Under the pieces are notes generated by a model. That model saw only the letters and a program-made list of their open reading frames with translations, was not told the DNA's origin and made no database searches. A stretch of 64,000 nucleotides of DNA from RI-106 sp964496875 (GTDB lineage: Bacteria > Cyanobacteriota > Vampirovibrionia > Obscuribacterales > Obscuribacteraceae), in contig CAZCBH010000006.1 in the NCBI GenBank assembly GCA_964496875.1, positions 1-64,000 on the forward strand, read 5' to 3'. Positions 53,641-62,228 of this stretch are shown one piece after another; positions within the stretch are counted from its first letter, which is position 1; each line of letters opens with the position of its first letter. A program made the translations under genes and the position numbers.

Positions 53641-53778
53641 CTATTCCGAATCTTCCGAAGACTTTTTGAAAGGCTCGAAGAACGCGCCCCAGCCACCCAG
53701 AACAAACATGGATATAAGAAGATAAACCGCCACCATAGATATGAAAAGTACCGGCGACGTATCAAAGGCTTCAGCCAT
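53641..53778 (-). CDS. Small single-span membrane protein, 45 aa
   Basis: A previously overlooked-looking small gene. The ATG at 53778 has GGAG eight bases upstream. The protein begins MAEAFDTSPVLFISMVAVYL, continues through a hydrophobic span (LLISMFVLGGWGAFF) and ends with a short charged tail (EPFKKSSEDSE). This is one transmembrane helix with a negative N-terminus. A TATAAT box lies about 65 bp upstream and an intrinsic terminator follows, so it looks like a complete, stand-alone transcription unit. Such 30-60-aa proteins are often subunits of membrane complexes (oxidases, NDH-1, cytochrome bc/b6f); I cannot name a family. Confidence 0.75.
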   Translation of the reverse strand: MAEAFDTSPVLFISMVAVYLLISMFVLGGWGAFFEPFKKSSEDSE

Positions 53779-53842
53779 CAAACAAACTCCACTAACAGTG
53801 ACCTGAACTCCTACTATAAATGATATTCACTGCTTTGACGAG

Positions 53843-53848
53843 ATTATA
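53843..53848 (-). promoter_or_regulatory. Possible -10 box for the 45-aa gene
   Basis: Perfect TATAAT on the minus strand, giving a leader of about 58 nt. No good -35 box is found at the proper distance, so the call is weak. Confidence 0.35.
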
Positions 53849-54041
53849 AACATTTGAAGCTTAGCTTTGTTTACCGGCAAAACCGGGAAAACCCCTTGTA
53901 ATTTAACCATATCAACCGATTCAACGGGCTTAACATGCTCCTGGCAGCCGGGACAATCTATGATATAAATGCTCAGAACGCAGAATTATCCGAATCAATA
54001 ACGAAACCGACCAACCAACCTTTTTATATGGGGGTAATCGA

Positions 54042-55304
54042 ATGAACTCTAAGAAACGGTACTTGCCGCTGTCTATGGTGCTAGTGCTCGTTTGCTCGGC
54101 AGAAGGCTATGTCAAAGAAGCCCGGGCCAATTCCGCACTGGATCCTTATTCCGCCATCAAGGCTCCGGAATCGAAAAAGGCTGCCGACCCCCAGGCAATC
54201 CCCTCTGTGGATGAGATAACTACCTCTAAGACCTATGTGTCCATGCCCATGGGTGATCAAGACGAAGAGAAAAAAGGTCTGATGGGCTCCATGCTGGGCA
54301 CTATCACAGCTCCGACCAAAACTATCAAAAAAGCCAGCTCCGGCATGGTATCCGGCACCAAAGCCGCCGGTGCCAATATCGTCAAAGGCGGTAAAATTAT
54401 CGGAGCAGGCATGGCATCCGGCGCCGGTGTAATCGGCTCCGGCATCAAGTCTTCCGGCGGCAAACTGGTGGACGGCACCCAGGCCGTCGGCAGCAAAATT
54501 GCCAACGTTGTCCCCGGTCATTCGGACAGCCCCAATCGTGAGACGGCCTCTAATGACGTCTCCGACATTTACATAAAAAAGGCAAAAGACGAACTTGCTA
54601 AAGTAGACGATAAAGAGGTCTCGAAACAGCTAGCTGCCTCCACCCAGGATTCCAAAGATAAGCGGTCGCTGACCAGAAGGAGCTTCCTCAGCCTGGACAA
54701 GCGCAGCAAACCCAAGCATCCGGCACCGCCCACCGCTGGCAGCGGCTTTTATGAAGGCGCCCTGGCCAGCGAAGCCTCGGAAAAGCATGCTGATGCGGTC
54801 AAAGCAGAAGAGAAGAAGACTGAACCAGTCAAAACTCTGGCCGCCAAACCCCTGGATCAGACCCCGAGCGAGAAGCAGGCTGGCGGCTCTAAGTGGATGC
54901 CAAAGCTGAAAGCGCCCACCATCGGTCTTGGAATGTTCAAGAAGAAAGAGCATTTCGATAAGCAACTTCTCGATGGAGCCCCGGCGACAGAAGTGGCTGA
55001 AAAATCCGATGACCTGAAACCCCAGGAAGTTCAAGAGACCCCCAGCGCCAACCAGATAATCTCCACCAAAGATCAGCTGGCCGAATCTCCCAAGGCTCCC
55101 TCCAAGGTAGAAGAGGAGAAAGGTCCTGATAAGACCTTCGTGGCTAACGCAAGCCCCGAGGCTAAAGCAGAGAAGAAAGGTCGCTTCGGCAAAATGCCTT
55201 CGCTCTCCATGCCCAAGCTGAAGCTCAATCCCTTCTCGAGGAAACAGGCTCCGGAACCGGGTGCTGCCGCCTCGACCGAACAGGAAAAAGATCTGCAGCT
55301 CTAG
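54042..55304 (+). CDS. Exported Gly-repeat and Lys/Pro-rich repeat protein
   Basis: A 420-aa low-complexity protein with an N-terminal hydrophobic stretch (LPLSMVLVLVCSAEG) that may be a signal peptide; its Cys could mark a lipoprotein but the context is not canonical. Residues about 95-160 are a Gly-spaced repeat (GMVSGTKAAGANIVKGGKII, GSGIKSSGGKLVDG). The rest is charged and probably disordered. It contains two related Met-Pro-Lys-Leu blocks (WMPKLKAPTIGLGMFKKK and MPSLSMPKLKLNPFSRK), which could bind membrane or protein as amphipathic segments. Function is unknown. A GGGGG tract lies before the ATG. The stop overlaps the start of the PLP enzyme (TAGTG), so translation is coupled. Confidence 0.8.
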   Translation: MNSKKRYLPLSMVLVLVCSAEGYVKEARANSALDPYSAIKAPESKKAADPQAIPSVDEITTSKTYVSMPMGDQDEEKKGLMGSMLGTITAPTKTIKKASSGMVSGTKAAGANIVKGGKIIGAGMASGAGVIGSGIKSSGGKLVDGTQAVGSKIANVVPGHSDSPNRETASNDVSDIYIKKAKDELAKVDDKEVSKQLAASTQDSKDKRSLTRRSFLSLDKRSKPKHPAPPTAGSGFYEGALASEASEKHADAVKAEEKKTEPVKTLAAKPLDQTPSEKQAGGSKWMPKLKAPTIGLGMFKKKEHFDKQLLDGAPATEVAEKSDDLKPQEVQETPSANQIISTKDQLAESPKAPSKVEEEKGPDKTFVANASPEAKAEKKGRFGKMPSLSMPKLKLNPFSRKQAPEPGAAASTEQEKDLQL

Positions 55305-56224
55305 TGAAGCCCAGACCTACCCTCGTATTTGAATCCAGGAAATTATCGCGATTTCTTGGATTCTCTTTTTTAGTGGCCTCGGAGACCTTCCAGCATACCG
55401 GCAGCTTCAAGTTCCGAGCGGCGATGAACACCGTGCTCAATTCAAAAGCCGAGCATCTGGTCACCATTTCGTCGGGTAATTTCGGTCAGGCCCTGGCTGC
55501 CGCCTGCGAAAGCGAAGGCAAAAAGTGCACGGTGCTCATGCCCGCAACCTCTGCCCGGGTCAAAGTAGAAGCTGTAAAAAGCTTCGGTGCCCGAGCCGAG
55601 CTCGTGGACGTGACGCTAAAGCCTCGAAACCAGTGGCTCGATGACTACATCACCGAAAGACAAGCGGCAGGCGAAAATGAGATAGAAGTAGTCAGCCCCT
55701 TTGATGACGACCGGGTGATAGAAGGAAACTCCAGCCTGGTGGATGATTTAGTCCCCTATTCAGATCGTTTCGACACTATTTTGATTCCGGTGGGCGGTGG
55801 TGGACTTGCCTCAGGGATAGTGCAAGGACTAAAAAGAAATGGACTGCCCTGCACCGTATACGGTGTCGAGCCCAGCATCGCCGATGACGCCGCCCGCTCC
55901 ATAAAGGAAGGTCGGTTACTCGCCAACAAGACAGAGCCCATGACCATAGCCGACGGTGTCCGCACCCTCAGCCTTGGAGAGCGCAACTGGAAGATTCTCA
56001 AAGACGGACTCGATGGAGTTCTCACAGTCGAAGAAGAAGAGATAGAAGAAGCAGTGAGACTCTATTTTGAACTGGCCAATCTAAAGGTCGAGCCTTCCGG
56101 CGCTCTCAGCCTGGCTGCCCTGAAACGCTACAAAGCCACCCGATTTCTTACCGGCAAGAAGCCCCTTGTTATAGTCAGCGGCGGCAATGTCGACGCGGCC
56201 GTCTTTACCGAACTGCTTCGATAA
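55304..56224 (+). CDS. PLP-dependent threonine/serine dehydratase-family enzyme
   Basis: A 306-aa fold-type-II PLP enzyme. PLP Lys in TGSFKFRAAM, the Asn/Ser loop SSGNFGQALAAAC, phosphate-binding PVGGGGLASGIVQG and SGGNVDAAVF near the end are all visible. The length and lack of a C-terminal regulatory domain fit catabolic threonine/serine dehydratases (TdcB-like) or amino-acid racemases; the two cannot be separated by eye. The start is a GTG overlapping the stop of the upstream gene by one base. Pairing of a low-complexity exported protein with this enzyme is odd. The N-terminal about 20 residues diverge from the usual form (PRPTLVFESRKLSRFLG). Confidence 0.88.
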   Translation: MKPRPTLVFESRKLSRFLGFSFLVASETFQHTGSFKFRAAMNTVLNSKAEHLVTISSGNFGQALAAACESEGKKCTVLMPATSARVKVEAVKSFGARAELVDVTLKPRNQWLDDYITERQAAGENEIEVVSPFDDDRVIEGNSSLVDDLVPYSDRFDTILIPVGGGGLASGIVQGLKRNGLPCTVYGVEPSIADDAARSIKEGRLLANKTEPMTIADGVRTLSLGERNWKILKDGLDGVLTVEEEEIEEAVRLYFELANLKVEPSGALSLAALKRYKATRFLTGKKPLVIVSGGNVDAAVFTELLR

Positions 56225-56432
56225 GCTCATCACCAATTTTCTCTGACCCGATTTTGACCCATGTAAAAAAGTCGCTTATCCCAACCGCATAGCAGAAGTG
56301 GTGGCACAAAGGACAGAGTTGCATGAAATCGCCCCCGGTATCACAGTCCGGGTCGAGATAACTCCGCCTGCGGGTGAAATACAAAAGTACTCAATGACAG
56401 AAGCGGCTTGAGGGAGGATCTGGATAGACTAT

Positions 56433-56867
56433 TCAGAAGGAGCCTGAGGCAAGGGCGACCTTCTCGCGCTCCCCTTCCACAATCGCCCGAGCTCGACCGG
56501 AGCTGCGCGGAAACTCCCGACCACGCATGATCAGTTTGTGGTCATAGGAAGAAGGTCCGAAATAATCGCAAAAGTATTTGATCGCTTCATCCACATCGAA
56601 CTCCTGACAGGAAAAAATATCGAGGGTGGCGAAGCCTTTATCAGGAAAGGTATGGACAGAGATATGAGACTCGGCTATGAGTACTACTCCGCTTACTCCC
56701 CAGTCCTCTTTATGCTTTCCTTCATAGGAAAATACATAAGGCGGCATTATTTTGGTCATGCCCAGTCGCGGCGGATAGGTGTCCAACATTTTACTAAGGG
56801 CGCTAAGGTCGGCCAGATTTGCACTTGCACAACCATAGGCTTCTAGAATCAGATGTGGTCCGAACAT
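56433..56867 (-). CDS. speH: S-adenosylmethionine decarboxylase proenzyme
   Basis: Makes decarboxylated AdoMet, the aminopropyl donor for spermidine. The 144-aa proenzyme self-cleaves at the Ser of AESHISVHTFP to form a pyruvoyl group; family residues FGPHLILEAYGCASA and LDIFSC are also seen. Start is the ATG at 56867, preceded by GGGGGAAG; the frame open upstream is not family-like. The aminopropyltransferase partner (speE) is not adjacent; the fusion protein at 19399 has a related domain with an altered motif. The gene stands alone on the minus strand downstream of dnaE with a gap of about 290 bp. Confidence 0.95.
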   Translation of the reverse strand: MFGPHLILEAYGCASANLADLSALSKMLDTYPPRLGMTKIMPPYVFSYEGKHKEDWGVSGVVLIAESHISVHTFPDKGFATLDIFSCQEFDVDEAIKYFCDYFGPSSYDHKLIMRGREFPRSSGRARAIVEGEREKVALASGSF

Positions 56868-57121
56868 GTTTCTTCCCCCTTTTGGAAAACAAGGAAAACA
56901 AAACGCAAGAGGAGATTCTCTTTTACGCTTTGAGGGGTACACGAAACGCTTGTGTCACCAGTTTCAGACTACAGCCGTCCTGGGCTGGGAGTTAGGCGTT
57001 TTTAAGTCGTGTCTCTTTAAACCTCTCATTGGTATTACGAATACGAGCCGATTATTTTACAGCAAAAGAAATTGAAGTTATGCCGTTATAAGGGAACGTA
57101 TATTAAATACCCTTAATTGTC

Positions 57122-57160
57122 CCGGAATTCACTACCATATCGCAAGTTCCGGATTTTTTT
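57122..57160 (+). terminator. Terminator-like hairpin on the plus strand at the dnaE 3' end
   Basis: CCGGAA-(19-nt loop)-TTCCGG followed by ATTTTTTT on the plus strand, ending at the dnaE stop codon. No plus-strand coding gene ends just before it, so it may end a short RNA from the 56,900-57,120 region, or shield dnaE from antisense transcription. Confidence 0.4.
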
Positions 57161-60100
57161 AAATGCGGATTTTATGGGTCGAAACCTTCATGCTGTCACC
57201 GAAATTGGTGTTTATGTCCCCGATAAGATTCTGGGAAGCAGATACCCAGAATTGTGAACCTACAAGAATGACTGTGTTGCGTTTGCCGTTTTTGAAATGC
57301 AGCATCACCGGGTCCTCTCCCTTGTGAGAGTTGAGGATGTCTTTCAGTCGATGCAGATCTGAAAAAGACTGCTCTTTGTCGATGAAAACATCCACCAGAG
57401 AGGCGTCGGCAATTCTTCTCACCGAGCTTGTGGTGACCGAGAAACTATCCTCGAACTTGCGGATCTTGCCTTTGAGCAGCAACAAAGCCTGGGGCTTCAA
57501 CACATCATCATCGAGTTGTTCGAGAATGTCGCTATAAATAACCGCTTCGCATTTGCCGGTAAGATCCTCCATCTGAACAATGCCCAGGAGCTTGTTTTTT
57601 CTGGTCAGACGTTTTTGGACACTGTTAGCGAGACCGCCGACTATCACCGTGGTGCCGTCCTTGAGTTCTTTCAGCTCTTTAATAGGATGGGTGGTGATGT
57701 ATTTGAGACGATTGGCAACTCTATTAAGCGGGTGGCTGGTTACATAGAAGCCCAGCAGCTCATGCTCCATGAACTGAAGCTCGGCTTCAGGATACTCGCC
57801 CCCGTCTCCTTTCAGAGGCTGATCGAGGGTGACCCCGCCGGCATCGCCATCGCCCATACTGAATAAACTCATCTGACCGCTCGCCTTCTGGCTCTGCTGG
57901 CGGCTGGCCCGGTCGACCAGATCGTCTAGATTATCGAGAGCCTGTTTGCGGGTAATGCCTAGGTTGACACAGGCACCGCTTTTGATGAGCGCCTCCAGGC
58001 ATCTTTTATTGACCACTCTCAGATCTATTCTGGTTAGAAAGTCTTGAAAGCTCTTGTATTCACCGGCGGTCTCGCGCTGACTGACTATCTCCTGAATGGC
58101 GCCCTCGCCGACGTTCTTGACCGCAGAAAGTCCGAATCGAATTGCGCCACCATCGGCGGTGAAGTCCGAACCGGAGACATTTACATCGGGCGGAAATATG
58201 CTTATTCCCATGGCTTGACATTCGGCGATATAGCCCTGCACTTTTTCCTGATCGCCTGCCACCGAAGAGAGCAAGGCGGTCATGTACTCGACCGGATAAT
58301 GGGTTTTTAGATAAGCGGTCTGATAGGTGATTAGAGAATAAGCCTGGGAATGAGATTTATTGAAGCAGTACTCGGCGAACTGCAGCATGGTGTCGAACAG
58401 CTTCTCGGCAATCTCGGCTTTGATACCGTTATCGGCGCAACCTTTGTAGAAGATACCGCGGTGCTTTTCCATCTCCTCCGGCTTCTTCTTACCCATGGCT
58501 CGACGTAGAAGATCCGCCTGACCGAGGCTGTAGCCGCCCAGTTGCTGGGCGATCATCATGACCTGTTCTTGATAGACTATTTGACCGTAGGTATCTTTTA
58601 GAATCGGCTCCAGCTCTGGAGTCATATAGGTGATTTTGGCGCGACCGTGTTTGCAATCGATGAACTTGTCGATCATGCCCGAGTCGAGCGGACCGGGCCG
58701 ATAAAGGGCGATAAGAGCCGAGATGTCCTCCATATTAGAGGGTCTCATGTCTCTGGCTACCTGACGCATACCCGAGCTGGTCTCTAGCTGGAAGATACCG
58801 GCCAGATCTCCGTTGGAGATAACCTGAAAGACCTTTTCATCATCGAGAGGCAGTTTGTCGAGATCAATCTCTATGCCCCGGGTCTGCTTGATTATTTTGA
58901 TCGCTTTATTGATCATTGTAAGGTTGCGCAGACCCAAGAAGTCCATTTTGACCAGACCCACATAGGCAAGATCTTCCATGTAGAACTGCGCTATCTTGGC
59001 ACCGTCATTGTTGCGCTGAACAGGAACGAGATCTTCGAGCGGAATATCGGAGATGACCACACCGGCGGCATGCATTCCGAAGGTCTTGTTCACCCCTTCC
59101 AGCTTCTGGGCAAGATCCACCACCTGACGGACTTCTTCTTCTGACTCGTAGACCTGCTTGAACTCCGGGTGTTCGCCGACCATGTCTTTCAACGGAGTCG
59201 GCTTACCCCGGGTGACAGGAATCATCTTGGCCAGTTTGTTGGAGTCGGCAAAAGGAAACTCCAGCACCCGGGCGACATCCTTGAGCACAGCCTTCGATGT
59301 CATTCGGTTGAAGGTGATTATTTGGGCAACCCTGTCATCGCCATACTTCTCGGCGCAGTATTTGAGAATTTCGTCGCGACGTTCGATACAGAAATCGGTA
59401 TCGATATCGGGCATGGACTTTCGCTCAGGATTGAGGAAACGTTCGAAAAGCAGATTGTATTTGATCGGGTCGATATTGGTTATTCCAAGAGCATAGGCGA
59501 CCAGGCTGCCTGCCGCAGACCCCCTGCCCGGACCGACAGGAATGCCGTTCTGTCTGGCGAAATTGATGAAGTCCCAGGTGATGATGAAATAGGACGGAAA
59601 GTCCATATCCTCGATAACCTTGAGCTCGGTTCTGGCGCGCTCTACGTAGTTTTCGGGAATTTCATCAACCTCGAGTTTGGTCTTGATGCCATCGAAAACC
59701 AAACTGGATAGATAAGATTCGGCGGTATGACCGGCAGGCATATCGACCTTGGGCAACCGGGGCGCCCCCTGGAGCTTTATCGATTCTACTTTGTCGGCAA
59801 TTTCGAGGGTGCTTCTTATTGCTTCTTCAATCAGCTCGCTGTCGAGGTGGTCTCTAAAGAGATAGGCCATCTCGTCGCCGTTTTTTATGTACTCCCACCC
59901 CGTGAACTTCATACGCTTTTCGTCGGTGACATGCTTGCCCATGGACATACAGAGCAAGCAGTCATGGGCTCTGGCATCATGCTTGTTTGTAAAGTGGGAG
60001 TCATTGGTGGCGCAGAGCTTGATACCCAGGTCCCGGGCGATTTTGACCAGGTCTTTGTTGACCTTCCTGTCCTCGGGCACGCCGTGATCCTGGATCTCGA

Positions 60101-60614
60101 TGTAATAGTTGTCGCCTAAAGTGTCTCGGTACCAGGCGGCGGCATCCCGGGCTTCTTTGTATTCGTCTCGGAGAAGATGTTGACACAACTGGGCGCCAAG
60201 GCAGCCGGAGAGTACTATTAAGCCCTCGGAGAATTCTGCCAGCATCTCTTTGTTGATGCGCGGTTTGTAGTAGTAGCCGTTGAGATGGGCTCGAGAATTG
60301 AGCTTGACCAGGTTCTGATAGCCGGTTTTGTTCTGAGCCAGCATGGTCAGGTGATAGAGTTCGGTCTTTTTACGCTCTTCGATATCGCCATCGATAATAT
60401 AGGCTTCGCAGCCGATAATAGGCTTGACGCCGCCCATCTCGTGGCAGGTCTTGGTGAGCTCTACCGCACCATACATGACACCATGGTCGGTGATAGCCAC
60501 CGCCGGCATATTCTCAGCCTTGGCTTTTTTGACCAGATCTTTGATCTTGGTGGCGCCGTCGAGAAGGCTGTATTCCGTATGTAGATGAAGGGGTACGTAA
60601 GGACGAGGGCTCAT
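57159..60614 (-). CDS. dnaE: DNA polymerase III alpha subunit
   Basis: The replicative polymerase subunit, 1,151 aa and full length. Domain order: PHP (PLHLHTEYSLLDGATKIKDL and GLIVLSGCLGAQL, with metal-binding His/Asp), polymerase core with catalytic MPDIDTDFCIERRDEIL near residue 403, helix-hairpin-helix, and OB fold (TVIVGGLANSVQKRLTRKNK). It is a single uninterrupted chain: no intein and not split, unlike many Cyanobacteria. The ATG at 60614 has GAGG at eight bases; an in-frame TTG six bases earlier is less likely. A hairpin at 60689-60709 lies in its leader. Confidence 0.98.
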   Translation of the reverse strand: MSPRPYVPLHLHTEYSLLDGATKIKDLVKKAKAENMPAVAITDHGVMYGAVELTKTCHEMGGVKPIIGCEAYIIDGDIEERKKTELYHLTMLAQNKTGYQNLVKLNSRAHLNGYYYKPRINKEMLAEFSEGLIVLSGCLGAQLCQHLLRDEYKEARDAAAWYRDTLGDNYYIEIQDHGVPEDRKVNKDLVKIARDLGIKLCATNDSHFTNKHDARAHDCLLCMSMGKHVTDEKRMKFTGWEYIKNGDEMAYLFRDHLDSELIEEAIRSTLEIADKVESIKLQGAPRLPKVDMPAGHTAESYLSSLVFDGIKTKLEVDEIPENYVERARTELKVIEDMDFPSYFIITWDFINFARQNGIPVGPGRGSAAGSLVAYALGITNIDPIKYNLLFERFLNPERKSMPDIDTDFCIERRDEILKYCAEKYGDDRVAQIITFNRMTSKAVLKDVARVLEFPFADSNKLAKMIPVTRGKPTPLKDMVGEHPEFKQVYESEEEVRQVVDLAQKLEGVNKTFGMHAAGVVISDIPLEDLVPVQRNNDGAKIAQFYMEDLAYVGLVKMDFLGLRNLTMINKAIKIIKQTRGIEIDLDKLPLDDEKVFQVISNGDLAGIFQLETSSGMRQVARDMRPSNMEDISALIALYRPGPLDSGMIDKFIDCKHGRAKITYMTPELEPILKDTYGQIVYQEQVMMIAQQLGGYSLGQADLLRRAMGKKKPEEMEKHRGIFYKGCADNGIKAEIAEKLFDTMLQFAEYCFNKSHSQAYSLITYQTAYLKTHYPVEYMTALLSSVAGDQEKVQGYIAECQAMGISIFPPDVNVSGSDFTADGGAIRFGLSAVKNVGEGAIQEIVSQRETAGEYKSFQDFLTRIDLRVVNKRCLEALIKSGACVNLGITRKQALDNLDDLVDRASRQQSQKASGQMSLFSMGDGDAGGVTLDQPLKGDGGEYPEAELQFMEHELLGFYVTSHPLNRVANRLKYITTHPIKELKELKDGTTVIVGGLANSVQKRLTRKNKLLGIVQMEDLTGKCEAVIYSDILEQLDDDVLKPQALLLLKGKIRKFEDSFSVTTSSVRRIADASLVDVFIDKEQSFSDLHRLKDILNSHKGEDPVMLHFKNGKRNTVILVGSQFWVSASQNLIGDINTNFGDSMKVSTHKIRI

Positions 60615-60688
60615 CGACAAAACCTCAAGCTTCTCTTCTGAAACGGGCCCGAAACGGTGAAAAACCGACGCTCTTCTAAAAAGCTGGT

Positions 60689-60709
60689 CCGGCTTTCTGA
60701 AAGAGCCGG
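60689..60709. promoter_or_regulatory. Hairpin in the dnaE leader
   Basis: CCGGCTTTC-TG-AAAGaGCCGG, a strong near-perfect stem about 75 bp before the dnaE start. On the minus strand five T follow after a short gap, so it might attenuate; evidence is weak. Confidence 0.3.
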
Positions 60710-60876
60710 GGCGTCAATTTATCCTTGAGGCAAGCACTGAGGCCGACCTCGTATAACAATTCTAGCGTCAATTTTTCTAAGTGACTCAAGAAATATATAC
60801 GTAATTTCCACTCTTAAAGTTCAAATTCGCCGAAATCAGGCCAATCTGTCAAAATAGTTAAACGATTGAAGAAGCG

Positions 60877-61557
60877 ATGATTAAACTAGTACTCTCCGCC
60901 ATAGCCTTTGCCGCCACCGACTGCCTGGATCCTCTCTCCATATCAGTCCAGATTTATTTATTGACAACAAAGCGAGCCCTGCTCAACTCTCTTGGCTTTA
61001 TCCTGGGCATTTTCGCCGCCACTCTTTTATGCGGAGTAGTAATAACCCTGGGTCCGGTAAAAGAGCTGGACAGTATCATGGCCCATCCCAACGCTCCCTA
61101 TTTTATCTTCCAGGCTTTAGTAGGTCTGGGGTTGACCTATGGCTCATACCACTACTGGTATCACTTCTCTCACCGCAAAGAAAGTCACCCTATAAAGATA
61201 AAAGTAAATCCCATCACCTGCCTTGTTCTCGGCGGTACTTTTACGGTAACCGATCTGCCCACCAATATTCCGCTCCTGGCCCTGGCAGACGAACTGGCCC
61301 GCTCCCAGGCCGATCTGACCGCCATAACCGCAAGCTCAATCGCCTACAGCATGATGCGCACCGCGCCGCTTTTCTTGATCGTAAGCCTTTACGCCATCAA
61401 CCAGGAACGAGCCCGGGAGGTGATTTCGGCGGTGGAAGAGAAGCTCATTAAATGGGGACATCTAATTGTAGCCGCAACGATTTCGTTATTAGGCATAGCG
61501 CTCACCGTCGACAGCATAGTGTTCTTTGCCCTGGGCAAGCAACTTTTTGTCCCCTGA
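60877..61557 (+). CDS. GAP/SfLAP-like six-span membrane protein
   Basis: A 226-aa integral membrane protein with about six helices. An N-terminal ATDCLDPLSISVQIYLLTTK, then LGFILGIFAATLLCGVVITL, and a later TFTVTDLPTNIPLLALADEL resemble the GAP/Sap (sulfolipid-addressing, LysE-superfamily) proteins, which export lipids or small molecules. The repeated Asp-Pro/Asp-Leu-Pro in helices 1 and 4 suggests inverted-repeat symmetry as in LysE. Substrate unknown; assignment is tentative. It is divergent from dnaE across about 260 bp. Confidence 0.7.
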   Translation: MIKLVLSAIAFAATDCLDPLSISVQIYLLTTKRALLNSLGFILGIFAATLLCGVVITLGPVKELDSIMAHPNAPYFIFQALVGLGLTYGSYHYWYHFSHRKESHPIKIKVNPITCLVLGGTFTVTDLPTNIPLLALADELARSQADLTAITASSIAYSMMRTAPLFLIVSLYAINQERAREVISAVEEKLIKWGHLIVAATISLLGIALTVDSIVFFALGKQLFVP

Positions 61558-61559
61558 TC

Positions 61560-61599
61560 AAAAAAACAAGCCAGCCCCTGTGACATCGGAGCCGGCTTG
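61560..61599 (-). terminator. Intrinsic terminator of the 74-aa gene
   Basis: On the minus strand CAAGCCGGC...GCTGGCTTG forms a 9-bp stem with one mismatch, followed by seven T. It lies 27 bp beyond the 74-aa gene's stop and is also just after the plus-strand gene, but no T run follows on that strand. Confidence 0.75.
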
Positions 61600-61625
61600 C
61601 AAGGGTGTTCTATTTAATTGAAAAA

Positions 61626-61850
61626 CTAAAAAACCATCTCTCTCAAGTGAGGGATCATGCGGCTTTTTCTCGAGCGCCTGCGCGCCACGGTATGGCGATG
61701 GGTGGCAGGGATATCGCTTTCGGCTTCGTTACCATAATGCTCGTTGTAGAGGGTCGCTGCAACATCTTGCTGCTCCGCCTGAGCAATGGCTTGCCGAAAC
61801 CACATACGGAGGCAGCGACGTTCATCCGCTGTTAATACTTCATCATTCAT
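61626..61850 (-). CDS. Small basic protein, 74 aa
   Basis: A helical N-terminal half (LTADERRCLRMWFRQAIAQA) and a basic C-terminus (TVARRRSRKSRMIPHLREMV). The translation, a following terminator and a leader with operator-like repeats support a real gene, although the GGAG before the ATG is rather far (12 bases). DNA or RNA binding is possible from charge; no family recognised. Confidence 0.6.
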   Translation of the reverse strand: MNDEVLTADERRCLRMWFRQAIAQAEQQDVAATLYNEHYGNEAESDIPATHRHTVARRRSRKSRMIPHLREMVF

Positions 61851-62228
61851 GTGTTTTAGCACTCCTGTTGTTCCTGATAGAGAAACTCGGATCCCCGAGA
61901 AAACTACAAGAGTAAACTCTTGAAGCTTCACTCGAATTCCGGAGAATCCGGCTTCACTTCCCCGGCCCGCTCTGGTCGGCACCCGGGGGATTATTGAAAC
62001 CTCTACTTACTGCTCTGGATTAGTTGAATTTCCGTCGAGGCGGACAAATTTCCTGTCAGTTCGAGCAAAGGCACAATTTTTATTCTATGGACTTCCCAAG
62101 AACGAGCAACGCTTGACAACAGGGTTTTCGATTAGCAGTCGGTAAGATCCCCAAAAGCCATGACTGACAATAGTTTCAAAAGATGAGTTGCGCTAAGTAA
62201 TTTGGCTAGATTAACGCAAAGCCATATT
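61851..62228. promoter_or_regulatory. Intergenic stretch with two 17-bp direct repeats and an inverted repeat
   Basis: No gene is seen in these about 380 bp. ACTCGGATCCCCGAGAA (61885-61901) and ACTCGAATTCCGGAGAA (61930-61946) match at 14 of 17 positions, are each partly palindromic and are 45 bp apart. A perfect inverted repeat CAAGAG-TAAA-CTCTTG (61907-61922) lies between them. This looks like a multi-site operator for the 74-aa gene, or a chain of leader hairpins. Nothing notable is seen from 61,990 to 62,228. Confidence 0.45.

Noticed and set aside
56970..57035. 21-codon frame in the speH leader, considered as a polyamine-sensing upstream frame
   Set aside because: No ribosome binding site and no notable codon pattern; short frames of this size are expected by chance.
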